From Malurus cyaneus samueli (lineage: Eukaryota; Chordata; Aves; Passeriformes; Maluridae), in the NCBI GenBank assembly GCA_009741485.1, contig CM019218.1, forward strand, positions 42,268,681 to 42,332,680: 64,000 bases of DNA. The letters are read 5' to 3'. The notes under the pieces are model-generated. The model was not told where the DNA came from and ran no database searches. It saw nothing but the letters and a program-made list of their open reading frames with translations. Both the position numbers and the translations under genes were made by a program. This document shows positions 26,601 through 39,939 of this stretch, piece by piece; position 1 is the stretch's first letter; every line of letters begins with the position of its first letter.

Positions 26601-29600
26601 TGGCTTGTGTGAGAAAAGTGGAACTACTTGGAAATACGTTGCTTCCCCCTGGATTTCTGGCTTCTTTGAAGGTTGTCTTGATCTTTGTGAATAATCTTGG
26701 GTTTATACGTTTGATTTCATGCCAGCAAACTAAATCTTTCTGTAATGCGCATTCCTTCAGGCTTTGTATATCACGAAGATTTGAGGGATTTCTCCCACTC
26801 TTTGGTGTAGTGCTGTTTTCCTTCTGCTGGCTGAAGAATAGCGGGATGTGGTTGTGAGCAAGGCACAGCCCGCTGTGCGCAGAGTCAGGGTTTGTTACCT
26901 GGCTGTGCTGCCTGTCCGTGAGCAAACTGCACAATCGCTGCCTGCCTCTGCCCTTAAACTGGGGGCACTGACACTGTGCCTGGCCCTGCTGAGCTCTTGT
27001 ATTTCCTAAACCCCTCCAGTGACACTCTCTCACTGCTTAGGCATTGGATTTACAGGGATGGTAACAGGGCTGCTAGTGGAGATTTGCTTGTGCTCCCAAA
27101 ACCCATCTGATCTCTCAGGATTTAACACTCTAACTGTTGGGAATGCTCTTTGTTAGGATGCTGGTTGGGGGGGGCTGTGATTTTCTTTTCCATTCTTTGT
27201 GCTCTCCCAGTATCTGGGTTTTGTTCCGTAGTGTCCCTTGTAATATACTCTAAATTAGTGGCTTCTAACATTTTTGGAACAACAAACACAAAGTTTCTGG
27301 CATGCTGAGCTCCTTGTTTGTCATACATCATTGTTCTCACATTCAGAGTGCAGTACTTGCGCTTATTGGAGAGGCTGCAAACATTTGTCTTGCTCCTGTG
27401 AGTTTCTGCTGGGGAACCATTGTGTTACTCTCTGCATAAGGATGTTCTTCTCCTGCTTCACAGTGCCTTACTATAAAGTCTTGATTAAAGGTGTAGTAAT
27501 ACAAATACGCTTGTCCTGAAATCAATTGAGTGAATACCCCATGCCTTTTTAAGAAACCCCAAAACCCCAATGGATGTAAGTTGCTTTCTGGATTTTAACT
27601 GAAATCCTACCATGAGAAAATTAATTGGTCTTTCCTTTTCCCTTGGAGTTTTAGTGCAGAGTTAAATGATTTTGGCAAAATGCTTCCAGGTGTGTAACTT
27701 TGATAATCATGATTTCATTTATAATTATTAATAAATCGTTTGACAATGACAGGGTTTTGCCTTTAGAAAATGCCTGTGAGCCCTTCTGCTAGATTTCACT
27801 GCCAGTATTTGTATGTAATGGATCAGATATGTATGTTCAGAAGGCATGTGTCTTTAACTGTGTGCATTTTCTCTAAGATGACAGCCATCCTTGTTCTCTG
27901 CTATCCTTAACATCATTTAAAGCATATCATAAACTCAGCAATTAAAATAACTTGATATACATCCCATTGTATGATTTTTCACATGTGCAATTATACTGTC
28001 TTCTGCCTTCTCTTTTCAAGTTTTTTGGAGGGAGAAAGTCTGCTTCTGATTTTGAAAGTATTCTTTTCCTGCCCTGTCACAAGCAGTGTTAGTTCATTCT
28101 GCATTACTTTTTTAGTCACTTGTTCTAGTCCTTTACAAGTGCAATTATATAATTCATATGAATTTAGAAAGGGAAAGATGAAGATCTCTGCACATGTCTG
28201 TTTTTTTATCCTCCACAGAAGCTAGGAAAAATTCAGATTAGTATTCTTGAAAGTAATTAGCATTGGAAATGGAGGTTAAGGTTGGACAGTTTCTCTTGTG
28301 TGCTGGGGCAGATGATTCTGGAGTTTGTTTGCCTTTTGTTGGTAGGAGTACTCTCTCAGTTTTAATAAATGACTGGTTTTGAGTCCTGAAGCAGCTTCCC
28401 CATAGCTATTTTTTTTTTTCTTGTGGGAGAAGGTCAGTGTCTGGTTTACTTTGAATTGAAAGGTTAGCCCAGCTCTCTGTATTTAACCTAGAATGCGGGC
28501 AAGCAAACAGCCTCTGCTGTGGAATTTGGTCTGAATAAGGCTGATTTTATTTGTTTGTACCACGGCAGTGTTCACCAGCCCCAGCTGGCAGCTCATGCTG
28601 TGTAAGCATGTGTGACTGCAGGACAAGCAATGGTCCCTGATTAGACAGGTTTCAGCCCATGTGGAATGACTGACCACTGCTTTAGTAAACACTCCTGCCT
28701 GACCAGAGAGTTCATCCTAGCAGTGCCCAGCCCTTCCAGATGGAGGGAACACACAGTTCATGGTGGGAGCTGTACTTCATGCATACACAGTGCAGGCAGT
28801 CTATCTAGAGTAGCTGCAACATTTCCCAGGTGTTAAACTTGGGAAACATCCTTGCACACAGGCTGCTTCTTTCCCTGAGTAACACCTGGACAAAGACTGA
28901 CCAGCAGTGGGCTGCTGGTGTCCTGGTGAAGGCGACTCAGTCCTTCACGTGCTTTTCCTGGAGAGCCCTTGCATGTGAGCAGGGACAGGAGCTATGGGCT
29001 GTGTGCATTGCAACCTTCTCCCAGCCATCTGTGTTGTGGAACAAAGCAGCACCTGTCAGGAGAGAGATACGGGAACAGTTCAGGGTTTGACTTATATTAG
29101 GGGCTGATCAGTTTGGGCTGGATGAGCTCTTCTGCCAGGCCATATATTGGGACATTTGCAGTCTACATCATCAATTTCTATTTAAAGACTCATTTGCCTT
29201 GTTCACTCACTAAAAAAAGGTTGTTTTAACCGAAATCTGGGGTTTATAATCTTCTGCTCTGCTCCTGCAATCTGCATTTAAACCCAGGATTAGGAAATGA
29301 TGGACAGCTCTGTTGACATGAATCTAAGGGAGAATAATTCAAAACTGTCAGTCTTACGAATTTTCCTACAATGCTTTTGAGCATCAGTAAGATCTATTTG
29401 TATCCATCTGTGGGCTCAGGAATAGTGTTGCTTCTACTTGCAATTTCTTTGCATTTAAAAGGCTATCTCTACAACTATAAGGGCTGCATCTTGATCCATT
29501 TTAAATGGTAGCACAGATTGCATAGAAGCCTGGGACTTGTGTTTGCATTCTCCAGAGTAAGATTTACAGTCATCATAGTGAGAAGTGGATTAATTTCTGC

Positions 29601-30411
29601 CAACTCCATGTGTGTACTTGAATCTCATCTCTGCAGTCATTTTGATGCTTTGAGTCCAGCATTAGCTTCAGATGCCTATAGCCCATCTGTCTGCCTCTGA
29701 CTGACTTACATGGGCTCTCCTTCCACTCAGGAAAGGGAAAGAGATATTTTAGGACATAGTTCCTCTGACCCTGCCTTAGCCAACTGCATTAGAAACAGAT
29801 GAATCGTGTCCTGCAGGTGTCTGTTTCTCTCTGCTGACTGCGGTGTCAGGCACTGATATCAACATTTGCTCAAGTGAATCCTGTATGAAATATATCCAGT
29901 TTTAAATTTAACTGATCAGGCGTTTTCAGTGAAGTGTAGTCCCCAGCTGGCAAATACATCCTGGTGCCCAGGGAGCTGGTTGTGTGCTGTAACTTTCTCT
30001 ACTTTTATTCTCCAGCTCTTTATCTAGAGAATGAAAATTATTCCATCATGACAGGAACAGTGGCCTTTAGAAAGCTCCTTTTATCTACACAAATACATTC
30101 TGCAGCATTTTTCCACTTTTGCTTATCCATCTTAGAGCTGGATTAACTTCAGAAAGACCTTGTATGGAACTCTGAAGCACATTTATTTCTTTGACCAGTA
30201 AATCAGTATTATAGTTTCCTGGGGCCTGGAAAAGAGGGTTTTATTATGGAGTTATACTAAGTCCACTTTCCTGAATGCTGAATTTCCAAGGAAAAGATAT
30301 AAATCTCCCCTGTGAAGGAGAAGCAGCTATATGAAAAAGACTTCAGGTGCCTTATTCTCTTTCTGTTTATGCTTGCTTGCCTTTCTTTCCTACCTTCCTC
30401 CTTTTCCTCAG
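20602..30411. other. Putative intron: unannotated DNA
   Basis: If 20498-20601 is an exon, this is the start of its downstream intron. I see no recognisable transposon and no RNA gene. An acceptor-like site near 25887 (cttcgtgtttcttgcag) has no usable GT donor after it. A CpG-retaining block lies at 26637-26937 and overlaps a 153-codon open frame on the - strand (26572-27033) with no known domain. The patch at 27700-27760 is extremely AT-rich, with homeodomain-like TAAT words. Confidence 0.55.
26637..26937. promoter_or_regulatory. CpG-retaining block, possible constrained element
   Basis: Nine CpG dinucleotides occur in about 300 bases (26637, 26708, 26748, 26774, 26842, 26871, 26878, 26917 and 26936) in a region where CpG is otherwise sparse. 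The block coincides with the 153-codon - strand open frame at 26572-27033. Retained CpG may mean an unmethylated enhancer, constraint, or chance. No promoter motif is evident. Confidence 0.25.
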
Positions 30412-30443
30412 GTGTTGCTATATATTACTTAATCTCCTTTAAG
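30412..30443 (+). CDS. Candidate short exon (32 nt), low confidence
   Basis: A long pyrimidine run ending 'ccttcctccttttcctcag' is followed by 32 nt and then by AAG and gtaagt, a full donor consensus. If joined to the candidate exon at 20498-20601, the leftover base plus the first two bases give a Gly codon, and the rest reads VAIYYLISFK with no stop, ending in phase 0. A hydrophobic decapeptide from an AT-rich stretch could equally be chance; about two such donor 9-mers are expected at random in this much DNA on both strands. There is no independent support. Confidence 0.22.
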
Positions 30444-33400
30444 GTAAGTATAGCTTCTTTGTCATTGTGCGGAGCACATCAGTATTCAGAAGCGCCTTTT
30501 TTTGTGTCAGAGCCAATATTTTGCATCTTTGTAACCCTAACCTTCTTGGAACTCTCCAGCTAATATTTTTCTTCCCTTCTGTCTTTTATTGACTGTGGTA
30601 CATTGAGTATTGCTTCCCTCCCCAGTAACTTTCTGGTTTTTATTCATGACTAATACATCCTTTTTATGAAGGAATGAAACCTATTTACAGAGAAAAGCAA
30701 AGCTGCTTCCAGGGGCTTGATGGAAGTGACAATAGGAAGCACAAGTGCTTGTGTACAAGAGGTCTAGTGTGCAGCACAGAGGCACAAATTCTGTGCTCCA
30801 CAGGATCTGGCTGTGCCCACTCTGTCTGGGAAGAATTGTGCTGAGGCTTGCTGGCAAGGTTTGTGTGAGCAGAAAGAGTAACAAAATGGGGTTCCATTCT
30901 CCCAGCTCATGCCAGACAACAGGAAATCCCAGCTGCTTTGCACCTCTTTGTCTCTTCCCCATTATTCTTTGTCTGCTTGTGGTGCAAACTGCTTCAAGAA
31001 ACTTTATTCCTGCAATGCCAGTACAGAATACAGCCTGTGGAGCCTTGCATCCTTCCTTCTGTGTCCTACAGTCATTTTAGGAGACACTGCTGTAGTTCCA
31101 GGAGCCAAAGCTAGTTTTCACATGACTTTTCTCCCCTTCCCTCCCCTCCTCACCTTAGTAATACAGCCTTGACACAATCTCCTTGTGTGCATGTTTTAGA
31201 AGGGTAGGAATTCCCATGGCATAATGGCATGCAGGGGAGGAGGGATGATTTACCTGCTTTGCAAATATTTATCATCCTGTTCACATGTGGAAGCTCTCAG
31301 ATAATTTCTGCCAGGATCTTCTCTTCCACAGCAGATTTTTGGACCACAGAACTGATGTTTGTGGGGTATAATAGACTGTGCAAGAACACCTGGGCAGTCT
31401 GTTGGTGTGGAGGATGGATCTCACCAGCTGCTTTGGTTCTGGTTGGTATCCCCCAAAGTTCTTTGGGTTGCCTAAGTGTTATGGTAGTGAGGGATCAAGA
31501 AAAGTGGACCGCTGATTGCAGCTGTAAGGAAAACTTTTTTATTTCTTTGGGAATATTATTCCAGACCACCTTTGCTTTTATCATAGATTAAACATTAATT
31601 ACAGCTACATTGTAGCTTCTCTGGTTTCACCTGACACGCGCAAGGCCTGGATGAAATGCAGACCTGCGATTCAGGGTTGTGGACCAGTGTTTTAAATGTG
31701 TGTTATGGCATCTTACTTGCAGAGTTTTCGTGTTCACAGCTGGTCTCTTAAATATGCAGCTGACTTGTCACATTTAGGCTGCTGTGTTCATTGAGTCAGT
31801 GTTGTTGGCTATTTGCGGCGAAGTACAAAACACACCTTTGAGTAAAATTTATTTTTCAGCAATCCGCGTTTTGGTAACTATAATTTGCATATAATCTAGT
31901 CTCAGTTTTGCACCTTCCTGTTGAAGGCTCTCCCAGCCTTACAAGAATGTTATCCAGCCAAAACTGGAAGTGGTCACCAGTGAGCTGTTCAGAAACTTTT
32001 GATTCTCTGCTTTGAAAGTGCTGTAAATCTAGTTCATAGATGACAAATCTGGCCACCTAGGCAAATAAACAAAAACACTCAACACACCAGAATTTTTCAA
32101 GATGAGGTAAAGCTCTGACAGGAATAGAGCAGTAGGAGAGAGTCGGTGGTGGGGAAATCTGACAAGTTAATTTATTTTTGGTGTTTTAATTGGATTGGTT
32201 GGGAGACAGAAAAGATGGTGCAGGAGACAAGAGTCATGGAGTCCTGGGGAAGGGGAGCACGGAGGGAACTGTAAACATGACCAGCAAAATAATCTAGTTC
32301 ATGTGCAAAGTCCATTTAAATGTAAATTACCCAAAGTGATTTTTTAGTGGAATTTTTTATCAGCGCAGTGTAGAAAGACAGAATTATTTTCCCCATTGTT
32401 TAAATACGTGATACAGACAGCTGTAGAGAGCTGTAAACATCCCTCATCTCTCCACCTCCTCACATCCACTTTTTTCCTTTAGGCTCCTTGGAGCTGTTCC
32501 CTGCAGCAATGCTTCCAGGTAGTGACAGTTTGGATGTTCACTTCAGTCACCAGAGCCCTGTCAGGGCCAATTAGCATCCTAATGACTGGCATGTACCATC
32601 TTGATAACATTCAGTCTGTGCTCTCTGTCAGGGGACCTCTCCTCTTAAGAACCCATCGTGTCCATACTGGTCATATAAACCTGTAAGAAAAAAAAAAAGA
32701 GAAGAAAATTTCCATTTCATCTTGTCTTCTGAGTCCCAGGGGCTTCAGCACTGAACAAATATACTGTCCTTTCATTTTGCTCAAAATGATGAATTTTGGC
32801 TTCAGGGAGGGGGACTTAAACCACTGCTCTTACAGGTGCTGAGGACTTTGGGCTGAAGCTTCAATGAGGCGAAGTAATGCAGTACTTGTTCTTCAGGGCT
32901 CTATTGAATGAGAGCAATCAAAGACATAGCCACAGTCTTTAAATATTGAGTACCTGGCCAGTATGAGGACTAAAGTGGCACTTTTCTGAAATTACCTCTA
33001 CCTGTTGTTGTTCAGTGGTCTGCTGCAAAATCCACTCCAGTAGCATCTGCTGTCAAAACTGTGCTTGTGTTGTTCAATCAAACCAGAGCTGAACGCAGTG
33101 CAGAGACCTTTTGGGTAGCACAGGCTAGGGCATGCAGGTGAGGAGATTTAGGAGAGGTCCAGGATGTAAACGTGCCCCTCAGCATCCTTTGTCAGTGTGG
33201 AGACTGTGGAGTTGGTGCTCTGCTCTGCCAGGCTGGAAGGGGAGCATCTCTTCTAGCAGCAGCAGAGTTCAGTGCTGCAGTATTAAATCACCCCATCCCC
33301 GCGCTGTGTTTTATTGTCCAGTGATAACTGAGCTTTCTAGAGAGACTCAGGCATCTATCCTGATTTGCAGCTCTGAAAGTCAGTGTTCCTACTTGTTAAT

Positions 33401-35963
33401 ATGGCATTGTTGTCCAATCCTGCCATGTCCTAGCTCTTCATTGGCTTAAATGGAGGGCTGTGATGCCAGGGCCAGCTGGTTGGCACAGCTGGCACAGCCA
33501 CACTGGGTCATCTGGAGAGAGAGGTCAGCAGTTTAATGGGCCTTAAGAGGAGCCAAATCAGTGGTGATGCCAAAGAGCAGCTGAAGGGCAGTGTGTTACC
33601 ATGGCTGGACTGAAGCTGCAGTAGGGAGGATTTCAGTTTAGGGGGCTGTGGAGGTGGCACCTTTCACTGGTAGCAGAACATTGTATTACTTGAAATGGCA
33701 TTGCTAGCATTCTGAGGACAAAAAATACATCATTCCCTGTAAGGGGCAGCAAATCTTGAATGTGAATTCTGAAGAGTGAGTGAACAAGAATTATTATTTT
33801 TAAGGTCATAACTATTCTTAAAACACACACAAAAAATATTCCTAGCCCAGTGTGTAAGGCTGAAAGACAGCACATTAACATATCCACATGGTGCATATGT
33901 TATTTTTAACATTGCTGTGAGAATTTTCCTGAATTTTTTGAATGGCGTTTGCATTTACTATCAGAATGCTGTCACATTGCCATCATGACATTTTAAATCC
34001 TAAACTTAATGTTTTGATGTGATCTTCTGCAATGTCACAAGAACTTGATGGGCAGGAAAGCTGTGGGTACATAGACAGGAGTGATGTGTTCGTTCAAGTG
34101 CTTGCCTGCACCTCTTGTCTCTTCTGGATGGGTCCCCAGGAGACCTAAACCTGTGCCCTGGAGCCTTTTCTTGAAAGTGCCACCTTGAATGTCATGGTTT
34201 CTGCTACAATCTGGTTTGTAATGCACTGAGCCAGCTCTCGTGTGCAGGAGGTATAGTAAATCAGCAAGGCTGATTGACTGCGTGCTCACAAAGTACCCGA
34301 ATGGAAGCCTTCCTAAAATGGTCCAATGATTTGAACTCTTCCTCTTGTGATCTCTTATGAGCATGAGATAGGTACCTCTGAAACTGATGCCCTCTGTCCC
34401 TCTCTTGTGGGTCCCTGAGCATCCCCAAATTTGATATTCTAGGTATCACACGGTTGCAATATGCTGCTTTCCCCAGGGCGTCTTGCAATAAACCCTGCTG
34501 AAGGTTACAGTTAGTTTTTCTTTACAAACAGGAAGGCCAAAAATGTAAAATAAAACGTAGCCTCTAATAAAAGTGTGATTATAGTGTAATGATCTCTCTT
34601 GAGAAGCTTAGGTGCTTAGTGAAGTGTCAAGTATTAGATGAAACAGGGAAAGTTGGCAGAGCTGATGTGAAAGATGGATAATAACATGGCAGATTTTCCC
34701 ACATTAGTCTGCCTGTATTCCTAATCCTGACCTAGAGCTGTTTACCTCTCCCTTCAGAGTAAGGAAGTAACTAGGTTTCTGTGGCCTGTTTAACATGAGG
34801 ATAATGCCCTGCTGCTTTCTAACATGTGTATGAGAAGACAGCAGGCAAGGGTTCTGTGGATCTGACACAGATTTGGCACTGAAGCACATTTATCACCTGG
34901 AAGCCAGGGCTGGTTAGTTGTCCATGCTGCAGAGAGGGGCAGAGCCCAGCACGGGGCAGTCCTTCTGTACCCGTGGAGCTTCACAGCCTTCAGAGCCATG
35001 TGGTTTCTTAGGACTGAGGGCAAACTGAGAGTTAGGGATTCGGGGTTGAGGCTTGAGGGTGATCCCCAGCCACCCAGGATAGCATAAATGTCGTTGGTGT
35101 GACTATTGACATATCTGTTGTGGCCAGATCTGCAAAAATCATATAGATCTCTAACTCCCACTGATCTTGAGAGGATTAGGTGCCTACATGACTTTGTCTA
35201 TCAAAACTGCCTGCTTCAGTTCTTCTTGTGCAAAATCGATAAAATACTACGTCTTGTTTTTACCTCCCAGTCTGGCTTTGTAAAGATGTGAGGGATTTAT
35301 CCTGAGGATTTGTTTCTGAGTCGGTGTGGACATACTCTCAGCTGGGGCTTCATCACAGAGTAATTATAGCTTTATGTCAGGATACAGAGCTGTCACGCAC
35401 AGGTTTCTGCTCAAGCACAGAGTCTTCAGCTCAAATGTGGTCGAACCAATAATCAGAGGCACTCGGTGGTTTCCTGTAGTGCGAGACAATTCCCAGAGAT
35501 TAATGTAAATGTAAGAGTGTTTCTAGTGGAAGCAAACCACAGTCTTGTGATTGCATTAGACATTTCAAATGGCTGTGTAAATACTTGGCAACTGCATATT
35601 TTTGAAGCACATTTATTCTTGGTGCAACTTAGATCCTAGCTCGGTGATGAATTACTTTAAACTTTCAACTGAACTCCTTGTCCTGATGTCAGGATGGATT
35701 GTGATCTTAAAGGTGACTTGTAAGAGAAAACAAATATTTATTTGGCTTGTGAATATTTTCATCATATAGTAGGTGAAAACAGCACAAAGAGCAGATACTT
35801 CTTGAAAACATCAGTGGTGGCTGAAGGAATACTAAACCTAAAAGCATTTCCAAATATCCAATCCATGTAGTTCTTTGAGACTTGCGAAATTTGCTTCTGA
35901 GTCAGGTTCCTTTTCTTTCATGTCCACTTGAATTAAACACTGAAAAAAACCTCTCTATTTCAG
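30444..35963. other. Unannotated intronic or intergenic DNA
   Basis: No gene or transposon recognised. Open frames of up to about 120 codons around 30680-31590 and 34035-35161 show no motif. A modest CpG-retaining patch around 35312-35490 (five CpG) is noted. An 11-A run lies at 32688-32698. Confidence 0.55.
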
Positions 35964-35987
35964 AATTTCAGTGTCCTTTCACTGAAG
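35964..35987 (+). CDS. Candidate micro-exon (24 nt), low confidence
   Basis: Acceptor 'cctctctatttcag' (AG at 35962-35963) is followed by exactly 24 nt and a strong donor (CTGAAG followed by gtacgt). The segment reads NFSVLSLK in phase 0, and the 32-nt candidate upstream also ends in phase 0. A length that is a multiple of three and below 28 nt is typical of neuronal micro-exons, which lie in long introns. Upstream of the acceptor I do not see the UGC-containing motif often found near such exons. It could be a decoy. Confidence 0.2.
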
Positions 35988-38900
35988 GTACGTGTACAGC
36001 AGCTTCCAGTGTCTATTTGCAGCACGATTATGGAGGAGACTTGCATTTGGCTTTGTCAGTTACAAAAAGCTGGCTGCTGAAGAGGTAGAAAATGGAGACT
36101 TAAGAGTTAAATTTAAAATATATCCAAATACTTGGAAGGAAGAACGCTGCCACCACCTCGCCACTCACAAAGCTCATTCTTTTCAATTGCTGGGACTGAT
36201 TTTAATCCCACTTATGGTCTGTATTTGTTCTGTACAAGTTGATTTTTACCAAGTGACTGACAAAGTCTTGTCTCAGCATTGTACTGTAAATTAAAGCTAA
36301 AACACCCATGAGCTGGTGTGATGGTTGGTTTTTGTTCGGAAGCAAAATATCCACCCTAGCATTTACATTTTTTGAGGTACAGACTAGGGTGTTTTGCTTA
36401 ATTCCCCCTTGCACCCTTATGCTTACTGCTTTTTTCACTCATTCTATATCTGTATTTAAAGGGTTTTCAAAAATCTCTGTGGAGTTAAATGATGTACCTT
36501 GCATTTATTAGGATTTCTTTTTCAACAATAATGTTGATTATCAATAACGAAGTAATACCATATGACCATGACTTTTACTGAATTTGTGGCCTGCATCTTT
36601 CCTAGTGTGGCATCATGGCATGGTATTTAGGCAATGCATTTTCATGCGGAAAATCTGGTCTCTGTTTGCCTTCGAGTTGGGACTGGTGGGCAGAGCTGTG
36701 GTAACAAATTCCTGGTGTAGCCAGCTGTAAGAGTCCATAGATAGTCCATAGCTTAAATCTGTGGCTGCAGCAGGTTGAGAGGACACGTGAAAAACAACGT
36801 GTGGAGCAAGCAACAAATTGCCTTTCTATCAGATTATATTCACTCTCTGTTTTGAGTTTTTTCACTTGGCTGCAAATTTGTTGTGGAGCAGTGTAATTGT
36901 ACTCGTGGCCCTCCAGGAGAGGACTTCTGAGCTTGGTTTTGGGATGGGTGTGTAAGGGGGAGGTCTTTGTGCCAGGGTTCTGGAATAGGGTCCGTAGCAG
37001 GAATGCTGTGCAATCTGTAGTTCTGCTGGATGAAGAGGCGTCAAGATACATTAGTTTTCTCACAGTGAACAGCAGGAAAGATGGTCCATCTTTTCTTCTG
37101 TTCTTAGGCTGCTTGAGCTCTGTCTCGTTCTGACCAAGGAGTCTGTAGAATCTGATGGACTGATTCCTAAGCCTTGCCCTGTGCAGCCCTGGTTGGCTTG
37201 AGAAACAAATGGCGAGCATGGGGGAATAGTGGCCAGGAGATGAGTTTTGAGGACCATGCTCTGTTGTTGCAAATTAGATGAAAGTAGGTTGGTTTCTTTT
37301 CTGTGCCTCGGAGGGACAACAAAGAGCTTAAACGCTGTCAGTGGCCCTTCTGGTCCATTGTGGTGGGCTGACTTCGAGCTCACACAGTACTGAAAATGCA
37401 ATCCTCTCAGGATTGCCAGCATTAGGGCGCCAGGCACAGTTCTGCAGCACTGCTCTGCAGAATGTCTGCTTGTGCAGTTCATTCTGGCCTCTGTGGCTCC
37501 CGAGACAGTTCATTGTCTGTCAGAGCTGTATGTTTTTCCCCTGTTCCAAGAATGTGGTTACAAATATTGTGTGTCTGGCTTATTACTTTGAACATTTTTT
37601 CTGCCACCTCACAGGGCTTCCTTTTCCACCACCCAAGTGCAAAAGACTCATCTTCACTGTCAGCTCTTCCTAGCCCACCCCTGCCCTGTGTGTCTTGTCC
37701 AGCATTCAGACATCAGCCCCCATCTGCTCTTGTCAGCCTTGAGTCTTCATTTGTCATGCAGTTCCAAAAAACCTCCTTCATGTTTTTTTTCCATGTCACA
37801 TCTGGCAAGAGGAGCTCTACTTAAAGGTCAGCAAATCTGACAACTTTTCTCATTCTCAGTCTTCCCATAGCACTCTCCTGTGCCAGCAGCAAGCTGGGAG
37901 GTGATGAGACAGCTGCTTCGTGGGGAGCACCTGCAGAGCTCGAGGGATAGAGAAGCTCCTGAGTGTGACAGAACTGCCCATGTCCCCCTTTCTTTGCCCA
38001 TGTCCCCCTTTCTTTGCCCATGCCAGTGCTCTGTGGTAGCCCAGGGAGGAGTGGGGTATGGGAGGGTGAGAGCACTGCCTGCTGGGGCTGGTGTGGTCCT
38101 TGCTGAACCTTTCTGCTCCATTTCCTCCAGCAGCAGCAGGGCTGCCTCTGCTCAGCACTCCTCAGCTTCCAGTAAGGGGTGCCTGCCTAAGGAGCTTTGA
38201 GATGGGGAGTGATGCCATCGTGACAGGATCCTTCACATGTCTCCCTTACAGCTGTGTGAATCCCCCAGGGACCTTACCAGCAAAGTCTTTTAGTACAGGG
38301 ACAGTGGCCCCATGGCTTTGTGCCCATTGTATTTGGTAAGATGCTTAGCAAAATATGCAGGAATGCCTAACAATTCCTTCACTACTTCCAGTGCCGGTCA
38401 CTATGCACTTGTTTAAGGTCTGCCCTTCTCTCTTGCCATGGAGAAACACAGTGAAATTTAAACTTTGCCTAAGAGGGAGTGCACATTCCTCCATCAATGA
38501 GAGAAATAGTGCTGGCTGTGGTTTCAGTACTAACAGCAACCAAAGCTCCCCAAGAGGGAATTTTTCTCTGTTCCACTCACTTGGTAGACAATGTCATGGG
38601 CTGATTTTTGTCTCATTATGTTTTATATGCCTCAGTTGTTTGTATATGTAAAGAGACTAAAGTAGAATTATTGAATCAAGTCCCCAGTATTGAATCTATG
38701 TTTTTCTCATGTATGGCTTTACATGGATTTTTTTTCCAATCTTTGTTTGTAGGACACTGTGTTGTACCTCCTCCCAATGGTTGCACTCTGCCAGAGCTAG
38801 AATCTACTCCTAATGCTTTTTCCTTAGCTGACTGTAATTCTGTTGTAACCTGGGAAATATTTCCTTTTAGTGTGGCCAAATGATATATCCAGCTCTGTTA

Positions 38901-39939
38901 CTGATACATGTGTATCACAACTAGAGGTTTGATTGAGAATCTGCATGTGGATCTTCCATTGATTTTTCCATAGGTTTTGACTGTACCTCTAATTACCTAT
39001 CTTCCTCGGTGAATCTGTGCTGCTCTGTTTACTTTGCTTGATGAGATAAGGATCGTTCTGTTCCTCGGAGAGATGTATTCCCAGGAGCCTTCCTTTTTTT
39101 CACCTGTGCAGTGATCACTTTATATTTTAGCAACCTGATGCTAATAAGTGCTGCAGCATTAGCTGAGACTTGGAGACAAAGCCACTGTAACTCAGCCCCA
39201 ATGTGCCCATGGGTTCCTCTCAGGGTGTAAATGGGTGACTCTGGCTGCCCTTAATCTACATCAAAACTCCCCCAATACTGTGTTTGTGAAGGGATGACGT
39301 GTCACTCTGTGCTTTGTTTATCTTGCTCATATTTTATGGAATGGTCCTTCCTTGTTAATCCCCAGTTGCTATAGTGAGTTTTCTCTGTGCTTCTCTTCAC
39401 CTTTTGTCCCACTGATATTTTTGCACCTTTTTTTTGTGTATGTCTGGCTTTTCTATCCCCATTTTTTCCCAGTGGTTTTTATTTTTTTGGTATGTGGATA
39501 TCACTTTCTATCTCCCTCCTTGGTGTTTTATGGCTTTTTTTCATCTCATGTAGCACTGGACAGGCAGCTAGTCTTCCTCTGTGAGTGGGTGCTTTGGATG
39601 TGCATCCGGCTAGACAAAAATCATCAACTCAGCCTTCCCTGAGAGCTGGGAGGAAGATTACAGGAGCAGGATTTGTGTCAGGATGGTTCACTGATGTAGT
39701 CACATTTCAGAAATTTGGTTGAGGAAGTTCATGGGAGCACACTGCAGCCTGCTGAGCCTGAGGAACCAAGCAGCTAGACCAAAGGAGAGGTGTAGGATCA
39801 AGAGCCAGGGACATGTGCTTTGCACCAAGATTGCAAAGTCTTTGCTCCTGCTCTGAGCACAGTCACTCAGCTTCTGCAGAATCTGAATTTTATCCGTAGC
39901 CTATGTTAATTTGTTGCATTCATGTATTGAGCTGGCTGC
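35988..39939. other. Unannotated DNA with the longest open frame in the window
   Basis: The longest uninterrupted frame in the window (205 codons, - strand, 36602-37219) lies here, overlapped by another - strand frame of 140 codons. Neither carries a recognisable domain, and two long frames in different registers of the same strand point to local scarcity of stop codons, not to genes. The segment 36041-36260 is A-rich and low in repeats and might be a conserved element. A 20-base tandem duplication is at 37981-38020. Confidence 0.55.
37981..38020. repeat. Perfect tandem duplication, 2 x 20 bases
   Basis: The unit tgtccccctttctttgccca occurs twice without a mismatch. Perfect identity suggests a recent duplication by replication slippage, or a collapsed or expanded array in the assembly. 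Confidence 0.9.

Noticed and set aside
36602..37219. 205-codon open frame on the - strand, the longest in the window
   Set aside because: No recognisable domain. It is overlapped by another long - strand frame in a different register (37060-37482). The scarcity of stops on this strand explains both.
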